DNA from: Inia geoffrensis
Taxonomy: Eukaryota; Chordata; Mammalia; Artiodactyla; Iniidae
Assembly: GCA_036417435.1 (NCBI GenBank)
Contig: CM070902.1
Span: 41,996,600 to 42,060,599, forward strand
Direction: 5' to 3'
Length of the DNA: 64,000 nucleotides
Position numbers and translations under genes: made by a program. The notes beneath the pieces were generated by a model. That model was not told the origin of the DNA. It did not search any database and worked only from the letters and a program-made list of their open reading frames with translations. Below, one piece after another: positions 10,868-22,145 of this stretch. How positions within the stretch are numbered: the first letter of the stretch is position 1; each line of letters opens with the position of its first letter.

Positions 10868-11222
10868 ATGGATGTAATGTTGTGTTCTCCCAAAATTCAC
10901 ATGTGGAAACATCCTAAATGTGATGTTACTAGGAAATGGGGTCTTTCGGAGGTGATTAATTCATGATGGTAGAACCATTATGAAAGGGATTAATACCCTT
11001 ATAAAAGGGACCTCAGAGAGCTGTCTCAGCTTCATTCCACCATGGGAAGATACAGTGAGAAAATAGCCATCTGAAACCCAGAAGAGGGCCCTGACCAGAA
11101 CTTGACCTGGTGCTGGCACTCTGATCTGGAACTTCCAGCCTCCAGAACTGTGAAGAATAAATTTCTGTTGTTCATAAGCTACCCATTTTACTGCACTTTG
11201 TTATTTCAGTCAGTCTGACACA
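10868..11222 (+). mobile_element. MLT1 (MaLR) solo LTR
   Basis: MLT1 landmarks in order: 'gatgtaatgttgtgttctcc' (start), 'aaaattcacatgtgg', 'aatggggtctttcggagg', 'taccattatgaaag'-like middle, 'cttccagcctccagaac', 'aataaatttctgttg', then a 'gttatttcag' end. The TG start is partly eroded. Confidence 0.75.
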
Positions 11223-11633
11223 GACATCTACTTATCAAATAGAAGCTCTGATTAGTAAAATTTATATAAAAATAAAGACTACATTTAGAGTAAATAGACT
11301 ACAGCCTTGTTTGGGGGACAAGTGGATGTTGAGTATAAAAGAGACTTCAACACCAAAGTGCAAAGAGAGTTGCTCTTTGCTGCTCAATTGAATTTTAGAA
11401 ATGTTCAGGCTTTTGAAGAACAATTGAAAATCCACCTAAGTGAATTTGCTCATCCTTCAGTCAGTAGTTTCCCTCATTCCTCTTACAGTGTGACTAATTC
11501 AATATAATAAGTATAATTCTAAGATATTCTTCTTATTATCATTTTGTAAAAACATACCTTAAAGTTGGCTACTACCTTACCTTGTGCTTGGGTACTTGTT
11601 CAGTGTCATTGGAACCATCTTTGATTTTCTTCT
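11223..11633. other. Unassigned sequence
   Basis: No repeat is recognised. A 66-codon plus-strand ORF (11307-11507) has no known domain and no flanking splice or start context that supports coding. Confidence 0.4.
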
Positions 11634-12322
11634 TTTTCCTTTATTGGAGTATAATTTCTGTACAATGTTGTGTTAGTTTCTGCTATACAATGAAGTGAAT
11701 CAGCTATATGTATACATATATCCCCTCCCTCTTGGACCTCCCTCCCACCTGTCCCCATCCCACCCATCTAGGTTATCACAGAGCACCAAGCTGAGCTTCC
11801 TGTGCTATACAGCAGATTCCCAGTAGCTACCTATGTTACACATGGTAGTGTATATATGTTAATCCTAATCTCCCAATTCATCCCACCCTCCCCTTCTTCC
11901 CCTGTGTCCACCAGTTCATTCTCTGGATCTGTGTCTCTATCGCTGCCTGCAAGTAGGTTCATCTGTACCATTTTTCTAGATTCCATATCTATGAGTTAAT
12001 ACATGATATTTGGTTTTCTCTTTCTGACTTCACCCTGTATGGCAGTCTCTAGGTCCATCCACATTTCTACAAATGACCCAATTTCGTTCCTTTCATGGCT
12101 GAGTAATATTCCATTGTGTATATGTACCACATCTTGTTTATCCATTTATCTGTCATTGGACATTTAAGTTGCTTCCGTGTCCTGGCTATTGTAAATAGTG
12201 TTGCAATGAACACTGGGGTACATGTGTATTTTAGATTTATGGTTTTCTCAGGGTATATGCCCAGGAGTGAGATTGCTAGATCATATGGTAGTTCTATTTT
12301 TAGTTTTTTAAGGAACTTCCTT
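11634..12322 (-). mobile_element. L1 3' end, 5'-truncated
   Basis: Reverse complement of an L1 3' UTR and ORF2 C-terminus: 'tttattggagtataatttc', 'ctccctcccacctgtcc', 'gcaagtaggttcatctg', 'catggctgagtaatattcc', 'tatgcccaggagtgaga'. The possible target-site duplication is only about 7 bp ('tgatttt') and not secure. Confidence 0.85.
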
Positions 12323-12844
12323 ATTCAGTGATTTTAGTACATAATTCCTATAAAAACACAAGTATTATATGATAAATTAATAGCCTCATAAGGCAGTGTT
12401 ACAAAATGGACAAGCTTGATATCAGTGAGTGAAAGTCTTATTGAATGCAAACCCAATGTGAATAATCAGGCTTATTGGGTGTTTGTGAGAACATTTGTCT
12501 GGGTTTGCAAATGATGCTGTGAGAAAATGGGGGTGTTGCTGAAGATGGACCAGGGCAGCAGTGGGATGGTCAAGTTAAGATCAAAGGCCAGACCATCCAT
12601 CCAACGGGAGGGCACTCTTACTGAACAGTTGTGCTTTCCCTGAGTGTGGTGATAAATCTTGAGCTAAGGCAATAATAACAACAAATGAGACTCTTTGTCA
12701 GAAAAGCATGACTTAAAAGGGGTTGGGACATGTCTCTTTGAAATGAAGATCCTACCCCTTAGGAGATTTGATTCTATGGTAATTAAAAAAAACAAACATA
12801 TCTCTAAGATACAGCAATGATTGTAGGAAACACTGTGTGGGAAA
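12323..12844. other. Unassigned sequence
   Basis: No repeat, RNA or coding feature is recognised. Confidence 0.4.
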
Positions 12845-12912
12845 AAAGACCATGGGGTTTGCCATTTGACAAGTGTCCGTGTACCATTTACTAGCTGAGT
12901 GGTTTGAAATGG
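12845..12912 (+). repeat. MIR SINE, 5' part
   Basis: The segment holds 'gaccatggggtttg' followed by 'catttactagctgagtgg', which matches the tRNA-like head and start of the MIR core on the plus strand. Confidence 0.5.
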
Positions 12913-13149
12913 AAGCCAAACATATCTACTCTCTCATGTGGTCGAAAGAACACAGATATTAGTGGTGAGAGGCCTGGTGGGCTGAACCTGGTTTTTCATT
13001 TACCCATACTCTCTCATTTATAGTTTGCTGTGGTAGGTTTTCAACACATACACACACAGGCACGTACACATACAACCAATAGCTATACCATTCACACTTG
13101 TGCACCTTACCTAATAAATATTTCCCCATCAGTCCATATAAAAGTATCC

Positions 13150-13365
13150 TCTCTGATAATAGTGTAGAATTCACTGTATGAATAAACTTTAATCAGCCTT
13201 CAGTGGACAGAATTACTTCCACCTTTCTGCAGAAGCAGATATTTCAGTTGGTACATTTCATCACGTTTGCATGTATATATGCAAATTCCTAGAAATGGCA
13301 CTATAGAGTAAACAGAAAAATCCATTTTATTTTCAGAAGGTATGGCACAATTATCCTAGAAGTAC
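13150..13365 (-). mobile_element. Old L1 (L1ME-like) fragment
   Basis: Antisense L1 ORF2 text in order: 'gaattcactgtatgaat', 'gtggacagaattacttcc', 'atgcaaattcctagaaatgg', 'agaaggtatggcacaatt'. It is strongly diverged. Confidence 0.5.
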
Positions 13366-13394
13366 TGACAAGGGTGTGGACTAATTAGACACTA

Positions 13395-13670
13395 TCACTC
13401 ACTGCTGGTGGGAATGTAAATTAGTGTGGAGATGCAGGATAGTCATTTTACATTGCTTATACATTGTAATTCCCTTCAACAAATTGCTTTATGGAGTTAC
13501 CTGTTTGTATATCTCCTAAACAGTTTATTTTGAACAGTCCTTTAGAAAGTAGGATAGCCCAAATATATCTGACTTGTGCTTAAAGTGTTTTAAAAATTTG
13601 TTTGTTTGATTTCCAAGAAATGGAAATAATCTAAGAGTCCATCAACAGATGAAAGGATAAAGAAGATGTG

Positions 13671-13732
<62 letters not shown>

Positions 13733-14090
13733 GAATATTACTCAGCCATAAAAAAGAACAAAATTTTGCCTTTTGCAGCAACATGGATAGATGTTATGTT
13801 AAGTAAGTCAGATGGAGAAAGATAAATACAGTATGATATTGTTTATATGTGGAATGCAAAAAGACAACAAACTAGTGAATATAACATAAAAGAAATAGAA
13901 TCACAGATATAGAGAATACACTAGTGGTTGCCACTGGGAGGACAGGGGTAATATAGGGATGGGGGAGCGGGAGGTACAAACTATTGGGTGTAAGGCTCAA
14001 GGATGTATTGCATAACATGAGAAATATAGTCAATATTTTGTAATAACTTTAAGGGAAAGTAAGCTTTAAAAGTTGTATAAAAATACAATT
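13395..14090 (+). mobile_element. L1 ORF2 end and 3' UTR, plus strand
   Basis: It opens with 'ctgctggtgggaatgtaaat' (ORF2), then an L1-like but gapped part. From 13608 it clearly reads the ORF2 end ('gtccatcaacagatgaa', 'caatggaatattactcagcc', 'gcaacatggatagatg') and 3' UTR to 'ttgtataaaaatacaattt'. An AT microsatellite expanded inside ORF2 at 13673-13727. A SINE follows directly in its tail. Confidence 0.82.
13673..13727. repeat. (AT)n microsatellite
   Basis: An uninterrupted run of about 27 AT dinucleotides has grown from the short 'gtatatatata' naturally present in this part of L1 ORF2. It produces an artefactual reading frame of alternating Tyr and Ile on the minus strand. Confidence 0.97.
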
Positions 14091-14092
14091 TA

Positions 14093-14410
14093 GGGGATTA
14101 GTTGACGGTACAGTGGTTAAGATTCCACCTGCCACTGCAAGGGACACAGGTTAGAACCCTGGTCCGATAAGATCCCATATGTCGCAGAGCAACTAAGACC
14201 ATGAGCCACAGCTACTGAGCCTGCGTGCTGCAACTGCTGAAGCCCGCATGCCTAGAGTGCGTGCTCTTCTCACCACAATGAGAAGCCCATGCACCGCAAG
14301 GAACAGTAGCCCCGGCTCACTGCAACTAGAGAAAGTCCACATGCAGTGATGAAGACCCAACACAGCCAAAAATAAATAAATAAATAAATAATATAAAAAA
14401 AAATTAAAAA
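14093..14410 (+). mobile_element. CHR-1-like SINE, full length
   Basis: A tRNA-related head with 'acagtggttaagattcc' and B-box-like 'ggttagaaccc' is followed by the CHR body ('agaccatgagccacagc', 'tgagaagcccatgcacc') and a tail with (TAAA)n at 14370-14390. It sits in the A-rich end of the preceding L1, so it is younger than that L1. The target-site duplication is blurred by the A-rich flanks. Confidence 0.8.
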
Positions 14411-15059
14411 TGTGTTTAAAAAAATATGTTTGTTTTTGTGCTAGGTGGGTATCTACTTAGGCCGTCTTTTTTCAGCAATGCAGGGCCTTACTTAGCTAGT
14501 CACGTGGTCTTCATGAGCAGACTGGAAATAATCTTCAGTGAGAATGCCGCCTCCAGGCTAGTTCTTCCTCACCTCTCTTCTGGTTGGAAATGGGGCGGGC
14601 TTGCATTCAGACACTTGTTCTAATATGTCTCCTCAATTCTCATAAGTGCTTATTTCCGTTCCTTTGATCTGCTGGTCTTCCAGGCACAGGGTTCTGTATG
14701 CTACAGAAAACATGGGCAAGTTGAGCTCAAGGCATCTCACAGGAAGAAACTGTACCAAGCTGATTGCTACTCCACGTTTGCACAAAGATAAGCCGAGAAG
14801 AATGGTATCCAGGGAGGATTGAGATACACTAGTCTGTCCTCTCTTTCAGGTATCCTTAAATATATACCTGGATCACATAGAATAATTGAAGAACTTTTTC
14901 CAAGACCTTGCCTAGAAGGATAATTTTTTTTAACTGAAATTGATCTTGCTATAATATTCAGACTATTTTGATATTATAAGAAATAACCTTCTGAAACCTT
15001 AGTGGGATATATAATAAGGAAGTTGTACAGGTCATTGTATTCATCATATCACAAGATTT
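14411..15059. other. Unassigned sequence
   Basis: No repeat or exon is recognised. A 65-codon plus-strand ORF at 14426-14623 lacks any domain. Confidence 0.4.
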
Positions 15060-15101
15060 TTTTTCCTTTCTTTCTTTCTTTCTTTTTTTTTTTTTTAAAG
15101 G
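15060..15101. repeat. T-rich low-complexity tract (TTTC)n/Tn
   Basis: T run, four TTTC units, then another T run. It looks like the tail of a minus-strand retroelement, but the sequence at 15102 onward is not one I recognise. Confidence 0.85.
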
Positions 15102-17079
15102 ACCGCCTAGGAGAAATTCTTATAGGAGATTTGTATCAAGAAAAGTTGCAATTCTCCTGAGCCACTGGCTTATTTTTATTTCATGAATACTTCTAATCTT
15201 GTATAGATAAGTTTTCTATTTTTGTGTTGCTTGCCAAAAAGCTTCAAGCTAAATTTCTAATTCATCCACAGTAGGTTTTACTTATGGAGCGAATTCTTCC
15301 AAAGTTTCAGGAACATGAGGCTCCATCTTTTCCCGTTCAACAAAGCTTACTCATTATAAAGCCCATCCTTGTGTGGGTGTTTTCAATAATGTGATTCTTT
15401 GACACTCTGTCCTACCTAGGGGCCATGAGAGAAGCAGGACAGTGCCACCAAAGATTTCAATCACTCATGCTAAAATAAGTGTATTAGTTTCCAATCCTAA
15501 ACAAGTATTTTTCTTTTTTTTTGGTCCCTCTTTTAGCTCCTCTCAGCTTTCCTTGGGGTGGTTTATGCCACCTTCACAGGGTTCCACAAAGCTGCCTATT
15601 TCATCCTTAAAAAAAAATAATTCCATGTCTTTTTAAGATAAGTACTTTGGAGTTGTCAGTTAATCCTTACTCAGCATTGACTGTAATAGAATTTGATTTT
15701 CTTCCAAGTGTGTGCAAGTAATATTATATTGTGCGATAAAAATTATACAATCCGATGTTAATTTTCTCTTATAGACACCATTTTTTTTCTTTTATTGCTT
15801 TTACGGAAACCGTGTTTTCCTCTGATCAGTCTGCATTTTCCTGAAAAATTATTCTAACTCACACAAACTAATATGGTTTATGGTTAGTTTTACCCCAATA
15901 GATCTGTAGAACATTATAATATGCTATGTTGTGCTTTTACCAGCTTCACTTTGTCCCTGCCCTTGTTTGCCAACTTTCTTTATCTCTACCTTTAATGTTT
16001 TAAATACTGTCAACTCTTAAACTATCTTATAAGTTGCCAAAAAACAGTTCTGGAGATTTGTGGGAATAAAGATAAGCACAAAACTAATGTTTATTTTGGT
16101 CTGTGAGAAGTCATCAGGTGAAGGAATGATATTTTCTGAAGATACATTAAATATTCATTGGAACAAATATTAGTCTAAATTTTCTAAAGATTCTAAAGGA
16201 CTGCATTTTCTTATGTTCTTAGATATGTGATAAGTAAATTTGATACAATTTTATGTCTTTCAAGGATGAGATGATTTTTAAGTCAAAAAATGGACAATTA
16301 CAATAAGTACAAGTTTATGGAGGGTCATTTAATCTCCTCTTGTTCCATTTGGGATAGAATCAATTGATTGCGAAAGAAAATAGCATCACTGTTGTTCTTA
16401 CTAAACATGTAAACTAGTGTTTTATTCTTAGCCATGTGCTATACTGTGATGGTAAGAAATTCTAGATAGGCTGAAAGCAGACCCATAAACTGGTGAGAGT
16501 CGATAAGGATTTATTTTAGTTCTGATCAGTAAATTGAATTTGGCATTGATAAACATATGAAACAAAGATAAAGAAAAAACCCTGGACCTACTGCAAATTA
16601 TGATTTTTTTTATTTGTAGTTGCACTACTCAAAGTAGCTTTGTAGACAGACTTGGATACTTATGACCATTTACAATTTGCAGCATCTGAAGGTTTTTGGT
16701 GACAGGAAGGCTCTACCACATGAACAAAGGAGTCAGATAACTAATACCTGATAGTCACATTCATTACAGATCACCCAAATGCCAGGAGGTCCTTTGTAGT
16801 ATGAGTGATTGTAAACTAGAAGAAGTAGTTAATAAAGTAATCAAGTTTCATAAAGCAGAAACATGGAAAGATAAAATGTAGTGGAACAGAGAGCAAACAA
16901 ACGTCTCCATTACAATGAATGTTTTCTTCAAACCCCCAAGGAAAACTGATCACTTCATTCTTTGCTCGAGTTGTATAGGAAACTCATTTTTATTCACAGT
17001 TTCCAAAACTCATAATTACACCTCTCTGATCATGTCTGTCTAGACTATGAGTTCTTTGATGGTGCTAGAAGACCTTGTT
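15102..17079. other. Unassigned AT-rich sequence
   Basis: About 2 kb with no confident repeat, RNA gene or coding region. Short T or A runs occur at 15512-15521 and 15608-15617. All ORFs are near 65 codons and without domains. Confidence 0.45.
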
Positions 17080-17525
17080 GCTACTCTGCCCAGATCTGCT
17101 CAGACCATTTTTACTCTCTGTGTTTCTCTTCCCCAGCTTATTTGTCTTTGCTTCTAAGGACCTACACTGAGACCCTAGGTTATTGGAGCTGGTTTGTATG
17201 CAGCACAGAGACACTGAAGTTGCTGGGAGTATACAGTCCCTTGTCAATGACTGACTTGTTGAAGAGTATGAAACACCAACTCCTTTGCCCTGAATTGGGA
17301 CCAGCTTTTAAATTATATTCCAGGGCTCTACCGTATCAGGGTGCAGCCATCTTCTCTGGGACTTTGCCTGAAATCACATCCTTGCTTGACTGTCTTCCTT
17401 CCCTTTTCTGTTTCTTCTACTGACTTTAGTGTTTTTTCCTAGGAACATTTCCTTAAGAATCATATGCACAGGAATCCTGTCTCAGGGTCTCCTCCTGGAG
17501 AATCTGACAATGATCAACATTCTTT
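17080..17525 (+). repeat. Possible degraded LTR
   Basis: The 3' part ('tcttctactgactttag', 'gcacaggaatcctgtctca', 'gggtctcctcctggagaa') resembles the 3' end of old mammalian LTRs with a post-cleavage region. The 5' part is not recognised. Low confidence. Confidence 0.3.
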
Positions 17526-18039
17526 TATTCATCTTGGTTTTCCCAGGCACAGGGGGGCTTAGCAAATGCTTGTGGAATTAATGAAACTCAGAACATATTT
17601 AAAAGTAGAAACTTGGCATATACAAGTGTCTGATTTTTCTAGGGGAAGATTTGATAAATTTGCACCAAATTCTCAGCTGAATTCACCATAGGCAGTCTGA
17701 TGGGGAGGAGATTTGCTCTTGTTCTGTTCATGTGATTTGGCCTGACTGGTGTGCTACAGATATAAGAAGGATTCTCCAGACAGTCTTTTTATGGTCAGGT
17801 GGCACAGTTACTTGTTCTCTCAGATTGAAATTCCTCTTTGGTTTGGCTGATGAAGGTAAACAGATGATGTATAACACAGAGGGGTACTGAGGAAGTGATT
17901 TCTGAAAAGCACTGTTTCTGAAAATAAACTGCACACATGTAGTAAGGGAAATGAAGGGCAAAGGTTTTATCTATGTAACTCTTTGTCTGTTTTCTGCTTA
18001 ATTCTTTTTAAGGGCTCTTCTGTCCCTATTGGTTAAGTC
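17526..18039. other. Unassigned sequence
   Basis: Nothing is recognised. A 77-codon minus-strand ORF (17728-17961) has no domain. Confidence 0.4.
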
Positions 18040-18470
18040 CAGGATCCTTTTATGGCACCCAGGTTTCCTGCAGGCCTGCCTACCATCTCCAGAATCATTT
18101 TCCATCACTTCTTCCTTCATGCTTGTCCTCCACACTATCTAATGCCGGATATCCCTCTCTACATCATACTATTTCTCTCATCTCTATGTCTTTGCTCATG
18201 ATCTTTCCTCTTTCTTAAGTGTGCTCCCCTAACAAAGCCACCTTCAAGATCCATCTTGGTTACCATTTGCTTTATGTAGTAGGTGTCTTTTTCTGGTTCT
18301 TTGTGCATATATCTATAATTGAACTTACATATTTTAAAAATTAGTGGCTGTTAATGGATTTTTCCTCTCTAGATGAGAGCTCCTTCAAATTGGATCTTAT
18401 TCCTCCTGAATTCCTACTACCAAGGCCAGGAACAGAGCAGACTTAATGAATGCTGTTGAACAAATTATTT
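18040..18470 (+). repeat. L2 LINE 3' region
   Basis: L2 landmarks in order: 'tctatgtctttgctcatga', 'aaagccaccttcaagatcc', 'gagagctccttcaaattgg', 'ccaaggccaggaacagagc', and an end resembling 'gaatgctgttgaac'. It is a decayed, noncoding 3' portion. Confidence 0.6.
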
Positions 18471-19139
18471 AATCACATTGATATTTATCTGTATTATCAT
18501 ATATTTTTGCTAAATCCATCATAAGTTATACAACGTTACCATTTCCATATCACATCAATAGTGGGGAGATGGCTGGAGTAACTAGGTCATGTGATTATAA
18601 CCAGGGTTTATACTCTCCGGGGATTTGAAAAAAATTGGAATACATAAGAATTCCTCCTTCTTAGGTAATGTATGGAAAGCATATTTACAGATTTTTCTCA
18701 CAGAGTTTCCTGGTTCAGAACTATGATAGAAACAGGAAGTAGATAAAACTCAAGACTTAAACGGCAACCATGACAAGAGTAGGAGGGAGAGCCTAAATAG
18801 CCCTCAAAACAGAAGGTCCGTGGTGGATCAGAGCCTGAGGCTAGTTGAATCAAACACAAGCTGGACCATTTGTGAGAATCAGAATGTTTGGGGGAATTAA
18901 GAGATCCAAAAGAATGTATAATGAGGAATAGAAAAAATGTTTTATACAACATACAGAATTATCCCAGACACAATCTTATCATGGGCGAGCCATCCTAAAG
19001 CCATATGATTGCCTTCAATCCAAACTAAAGACATTGCCCTGTACAGCTTGTTTTGAACAGGAGCTGTATGTATTGCTTAGTGATTAAAAAAAAATGATTC
19101 AGAGTCAAAATATATGTAGATTTTAAGAACTAGAGTGTA
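18471..19139. other. Unassigned sequence
   Basis: No repeat or gene is recognised. An 84-codon minus-strand ORF (18698-18952) has no domain. Confidence 0.4.
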
Positions 19140-19330
19140 TAATAGGGTCATGTTGATGGCAGAGCCATGACATAGAGGAAACCTGGATTCCAGAGTTAGC
19201 AGATGCAGGAGAGCTTCTGTTGACCTAAACAAGAAGTAAATTTCTGTTCTGTTAAATCAATGAGCTGTTAAGTTAATTTGTTACCACAGCAAGCACGTCA
19301 AATTAATTTGTTACCACAGCAAGCATGTTT
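19140..19330 (+). repeat. MaLR-type LTR 3' end with 30-bp tandem duplication
   Basis: 'cctggattccagagttagc' and 'agtaaatttctgtt' lead to 'taatttgttaccacagcaag', the usual closing motif of MLT1-like LTRs. The closing motif is present twice: 19271-19300 and 19301-19330 are 30-bp head-to-tail units, nearly identical over their first 26 positions. Confidence 0.5.
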
Positions 19331-19364
19331 AGTCTAACTAAAACAGGGAGAATATTAAACCACT

Positions 19365-20450
19365 AATTAAATCTCAGTATTATATAGAATATATTCTATG
19401 GCCACAATGCAGTAAAGTTAGAAATCAATAGTGTAAATATAGCTTGACCATCCCATAACTGTACAAAATAAATAGCATACTACCAAATATGTTTATATTA
19501 TAAAGAAAACTATAAAATATTTGGAAATAACTGGCAAAGGTTGTGGGACACAGCTGGAGCATATAAATAATTTTTACAGTATTTTAACCTTGAATACACT
19601 TATAGAAAACAAGAAAGTTTAACAACAAAACTCTTTACAACTAAAGAGGTTAGAAATTAGATGTGTTCCTTCTAAGATTAAAAACAAGTAATCACAATGA
19701 CTCTTTGCATAGACTGGAAGTTTTGCCACCCATTATAAGAAAAAAAATCAGAGGAGTAAAAATCATAAGAGAAAAGAGTATCATTTATTTAGGTGATTTG
19801 ATCATTAGCTTGAAAAAATCAAGAATATGAACAAAAAAATAGAACTAAAACTGTAAAAGTGGCATATATAAAGCATATAATGAAAAGCTTAAACTTATTA
19901 GTAAATAGAAGTTTAAAATTAGTGCAGCAAATATATATTACTTACAATTATCAGATTCACAAAAATTATAAAAGTGCAATAATTCCAGCTATACTAGGCA
20001 AGTTGATATTCAGAAACCCAGTGGTTAAACCACTCAATCATATTAAGCATACAGATGCCCTATGACTCAAAAATCCTACTCCTCTATAAATGTCCTAGAG
20101 AAATCCTCTCTCAGGCCCATAACAGACACATATAAGGCGGTTTGTCACAGTGTGTCTCTAGCAAAAAGGAGTTACCCAGAACAAGGGAATGGAAATGTGA
20201 GATACTGTGGATGCATGCTATGAATTACCATGCAATTAAAAAATGGTCATATCTTAACAAAATAGCACTGAATGAAAAAAGTAAGAAATAGAATGAGACA
20301 TATAGTACAATGTCATTTAGACAAATTTAAATGTATAAAAAATCTACTGTTTTGTAAGGATGCGTGCAAACAAAAAGATGAATACTAACCACGTTAGGGT
20401 AATGGGTGCATAATGGAAGTGGGGAATTGTAGTAAGATACTGGAAAAGAA
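19365..20450 (+). mobile_element. Old L1/HAL1 fragments
   Basis: 19390-19640 reads as decayed ORF2 ('ctatggccacaatgcagtaa', 'atatttggaaataactgg', 'tgtgggacacagctggagc'). 20045-20330 reads as the later ORF2/3' region ('gccctatgactcaaaaatcc', 'gtcctagagaaatcc', 'acatatagtacaatgtcatt'). Intervening sequence is too diverged to place. No frame is intact. Confidence 0.55.
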
Positions 20451-20584
20451 GAAATGTTTTTTAATCCCTTTTCTTTCAAATCAGAGTGTGCACCAACACT
20501 GAAGTGGCATTTTGTCTTCCAATCAGTTTGTCTGTGGTTGTGCTACACCTATTCAGGTGTTCACCTGATACGCCCCTTAACAAG

Positions 20585-20690
20585 TTCATTCATTCATTCA
20601 GGAAACATTTATAAATATTCTAGTATGTGTCAGGTATCAGTGATAAGTTTTCTGCTCTAGGAGGCTGTAGTACAAACATATCTGTATAAG
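20585..20690 (+). repeat. Ancient repeat (L2-like) fragment
   Basis: 'attcattcattcaggaaaca' followed by 'tagtatgtgtcaggtatc' and 'ctctaggaggctgtagtac' is the familiar 'cacctactatgtgccaggca' type of ancient mammalian repeat. The Tigger1 copy begins right after it. Confidence 0.45.
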
Positions 20691-20693
20691 CTG

Positions 20694-20813
20694 CAGTATA
20701 GGCACTTTGCTTCATTGTGCTTTGCAGACATTGTGTTTCTTAAAAATTGAAGGTTTGTGGGAACCCTGTATTTTCTGATGATGGTTAGCATTTTTTAGCA
20801 GTAAAGGATTTTT
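20694..20813 (-). mobile_element. Tigger1 DNA transposon, part 1 (interrupted)
   Basis: The sequence is the terminal region of Tigger1 ('gctttgcagacattgtg', 'ttgaaggtttgtggga') joined by an internal deletion to the opposite subterminal region ('gatgatggttagcatttttt'). It continues after 22615 with the rest of that subterminal region. It is an internally deleted, nonautonomous copy of a TcMar-Tigger element with no transposase ORF. Confidence 0.85.
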
Positions 20814-20934
20814 TGTTTTGCAGTTATGTAGATATTTACTATATAGCATCCGCTTAATTGACTCTGTAAATACCAGTATGCAAAACCATTCAGAGTTGAA
20901 CAATAAACAGTTTCTGAGTCACTGTTCTTCTCAA

Positions 20935-21020
20935 AATGCCTGTGCTAAGAACTTTCACACTTGTGGTCTCATTTAATGGTCAGAAGAACCCCATGGAGTA
21001 GGGGGTTATTATCTGCATTT
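20935..21020 (-). repeat. MIR SINE fragment inside the inserted segment
   Basis: 'gctaagaactttcacactt', 'ggtctcatttaatggtcag', 'ggggttattatctgc' match a minus-strand MIR. MIR is older than Tigger1, so its presence inside an insertion in Tigger1 means it was carried in from elsewhere. Confidence 0.6.
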
Positions 21021-22142
21021 TTAAAAATTAAAAAAAAATAAATAAATTGAGGTATAATTTGCAATGTTGTGTTAGTTTCAAGTGTACAGCAAAGTGATTC
21101 AATTATACACACATGTATGTGTGTGTGTATATGTATATATATATTTTCTTTTTCAGATTATTTTTCATTGTAGATTATTGTAAGATATTGAGTATAGTTC
21201 CCTGTGCTATACTGTAGGTCCTAGTTGTTTACCAGTTTTATATATAGGAGTGTGTATATGTTAATCCCAAACTCCTAATTTATTTCCCCCCCAATTCGCT
21301 TTGGTAACCATAAATTTGTTTTCTATGCCGGTGAGTCTATTTCTGTTTTGTGAATAAGTTCATTTGTACCATTTATATATACATATACACACCACATCTC
21401 CTTTATCCATTCTTCTGTTGATGGACATTTAAGTTGCTTCCATGTCTTGGCTATTATAAATAGTGCTGCTATGAACATCAGGATGCATGTATCTTTCTGA
21501 ATTATAGTTTTTTCTGGATATATGCCCAGGAGTGGGATTGTTGGGTCATATGGTAATGCTATACATAGTTTTTTAAGGAATCTTCATACTGTTCTACATA
21601 GTGATTGCACCAAGACTGGATACTATGAAGCTCCTAGAGGAAAACATAGACAGAACTCTCTTTGAGATAAATCGCAGCAATATTTTTTATCTGTCTCCTA
21701 GAGTAATGGAAATAAAAACAAAAATAAACAAATTGGACCTAATTAAATTTAAAAGCTTTTGCAGAACAAAGGCAACCATAAACAAAATGAAAATACAACC
21801 TACAGACTGGGAGAAAGTATTTGCAAACGATGCTACTGACAAGGAACTAATTTCCAAAATATACAAACAGTTCATAAAGCTTAATATCAAAAAAACAAAC
21901 AACCCAATCAAAAAATGGGCAGAAGACTAAATAGACATTTCTCCAAAGAAGACATACAGATGACCAACAGGCACTTGAAAAGATGTACAATATCAGTAAT
22001 TATTAGAGAAATGCAAATCAAAACTCCAATAAGGTATCACCTCACACCAGTCAGAATGGCCATCATCAAAAAGTCTACAAATAATAAATGCTGGAGAGGG
22101 TGTGGAGAAAAAGGAACCCTCATACACTGTTGATGGGAATAA
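21021..22142 (-). mobile_element. L1 with 5' inversion (minus-sense 3' part, inverted ORF2 part)
   Basis: 21021-21602 is the 3' UTR and ORF2 end on the minus strand. 21603-22137 is ORF2 sequence on the plus strand, encoding the C-terminal region with hallmarks [50 protein letters not shown] and [10 protein letters not shown]. The ORF2 text stops at the position where the minus-strand part picks up, so the two parts are neighbours in L1 and one is inverted, as expected from twin priming. The coding part carries a frameshift near 21928 (two frames overlap there), so it makes no protein. Confidence 0.82.
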
Positions 22143-22145
22143 ATG

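Noticed and set aside
13590..13784. Minus-strand ORF with alternating Tyr-Ile run
   Set aside because: Translation of an AT microsatellite inside L1 ORF2.
21601..22133. Two ORFs encoding reverse-transcriptase-associated C-terminal sequence
   Set aside because: They are fragments of L1 ORF2 separated by a frameshift and lie in an inverted, truncated L1, so they are not a functional gene.
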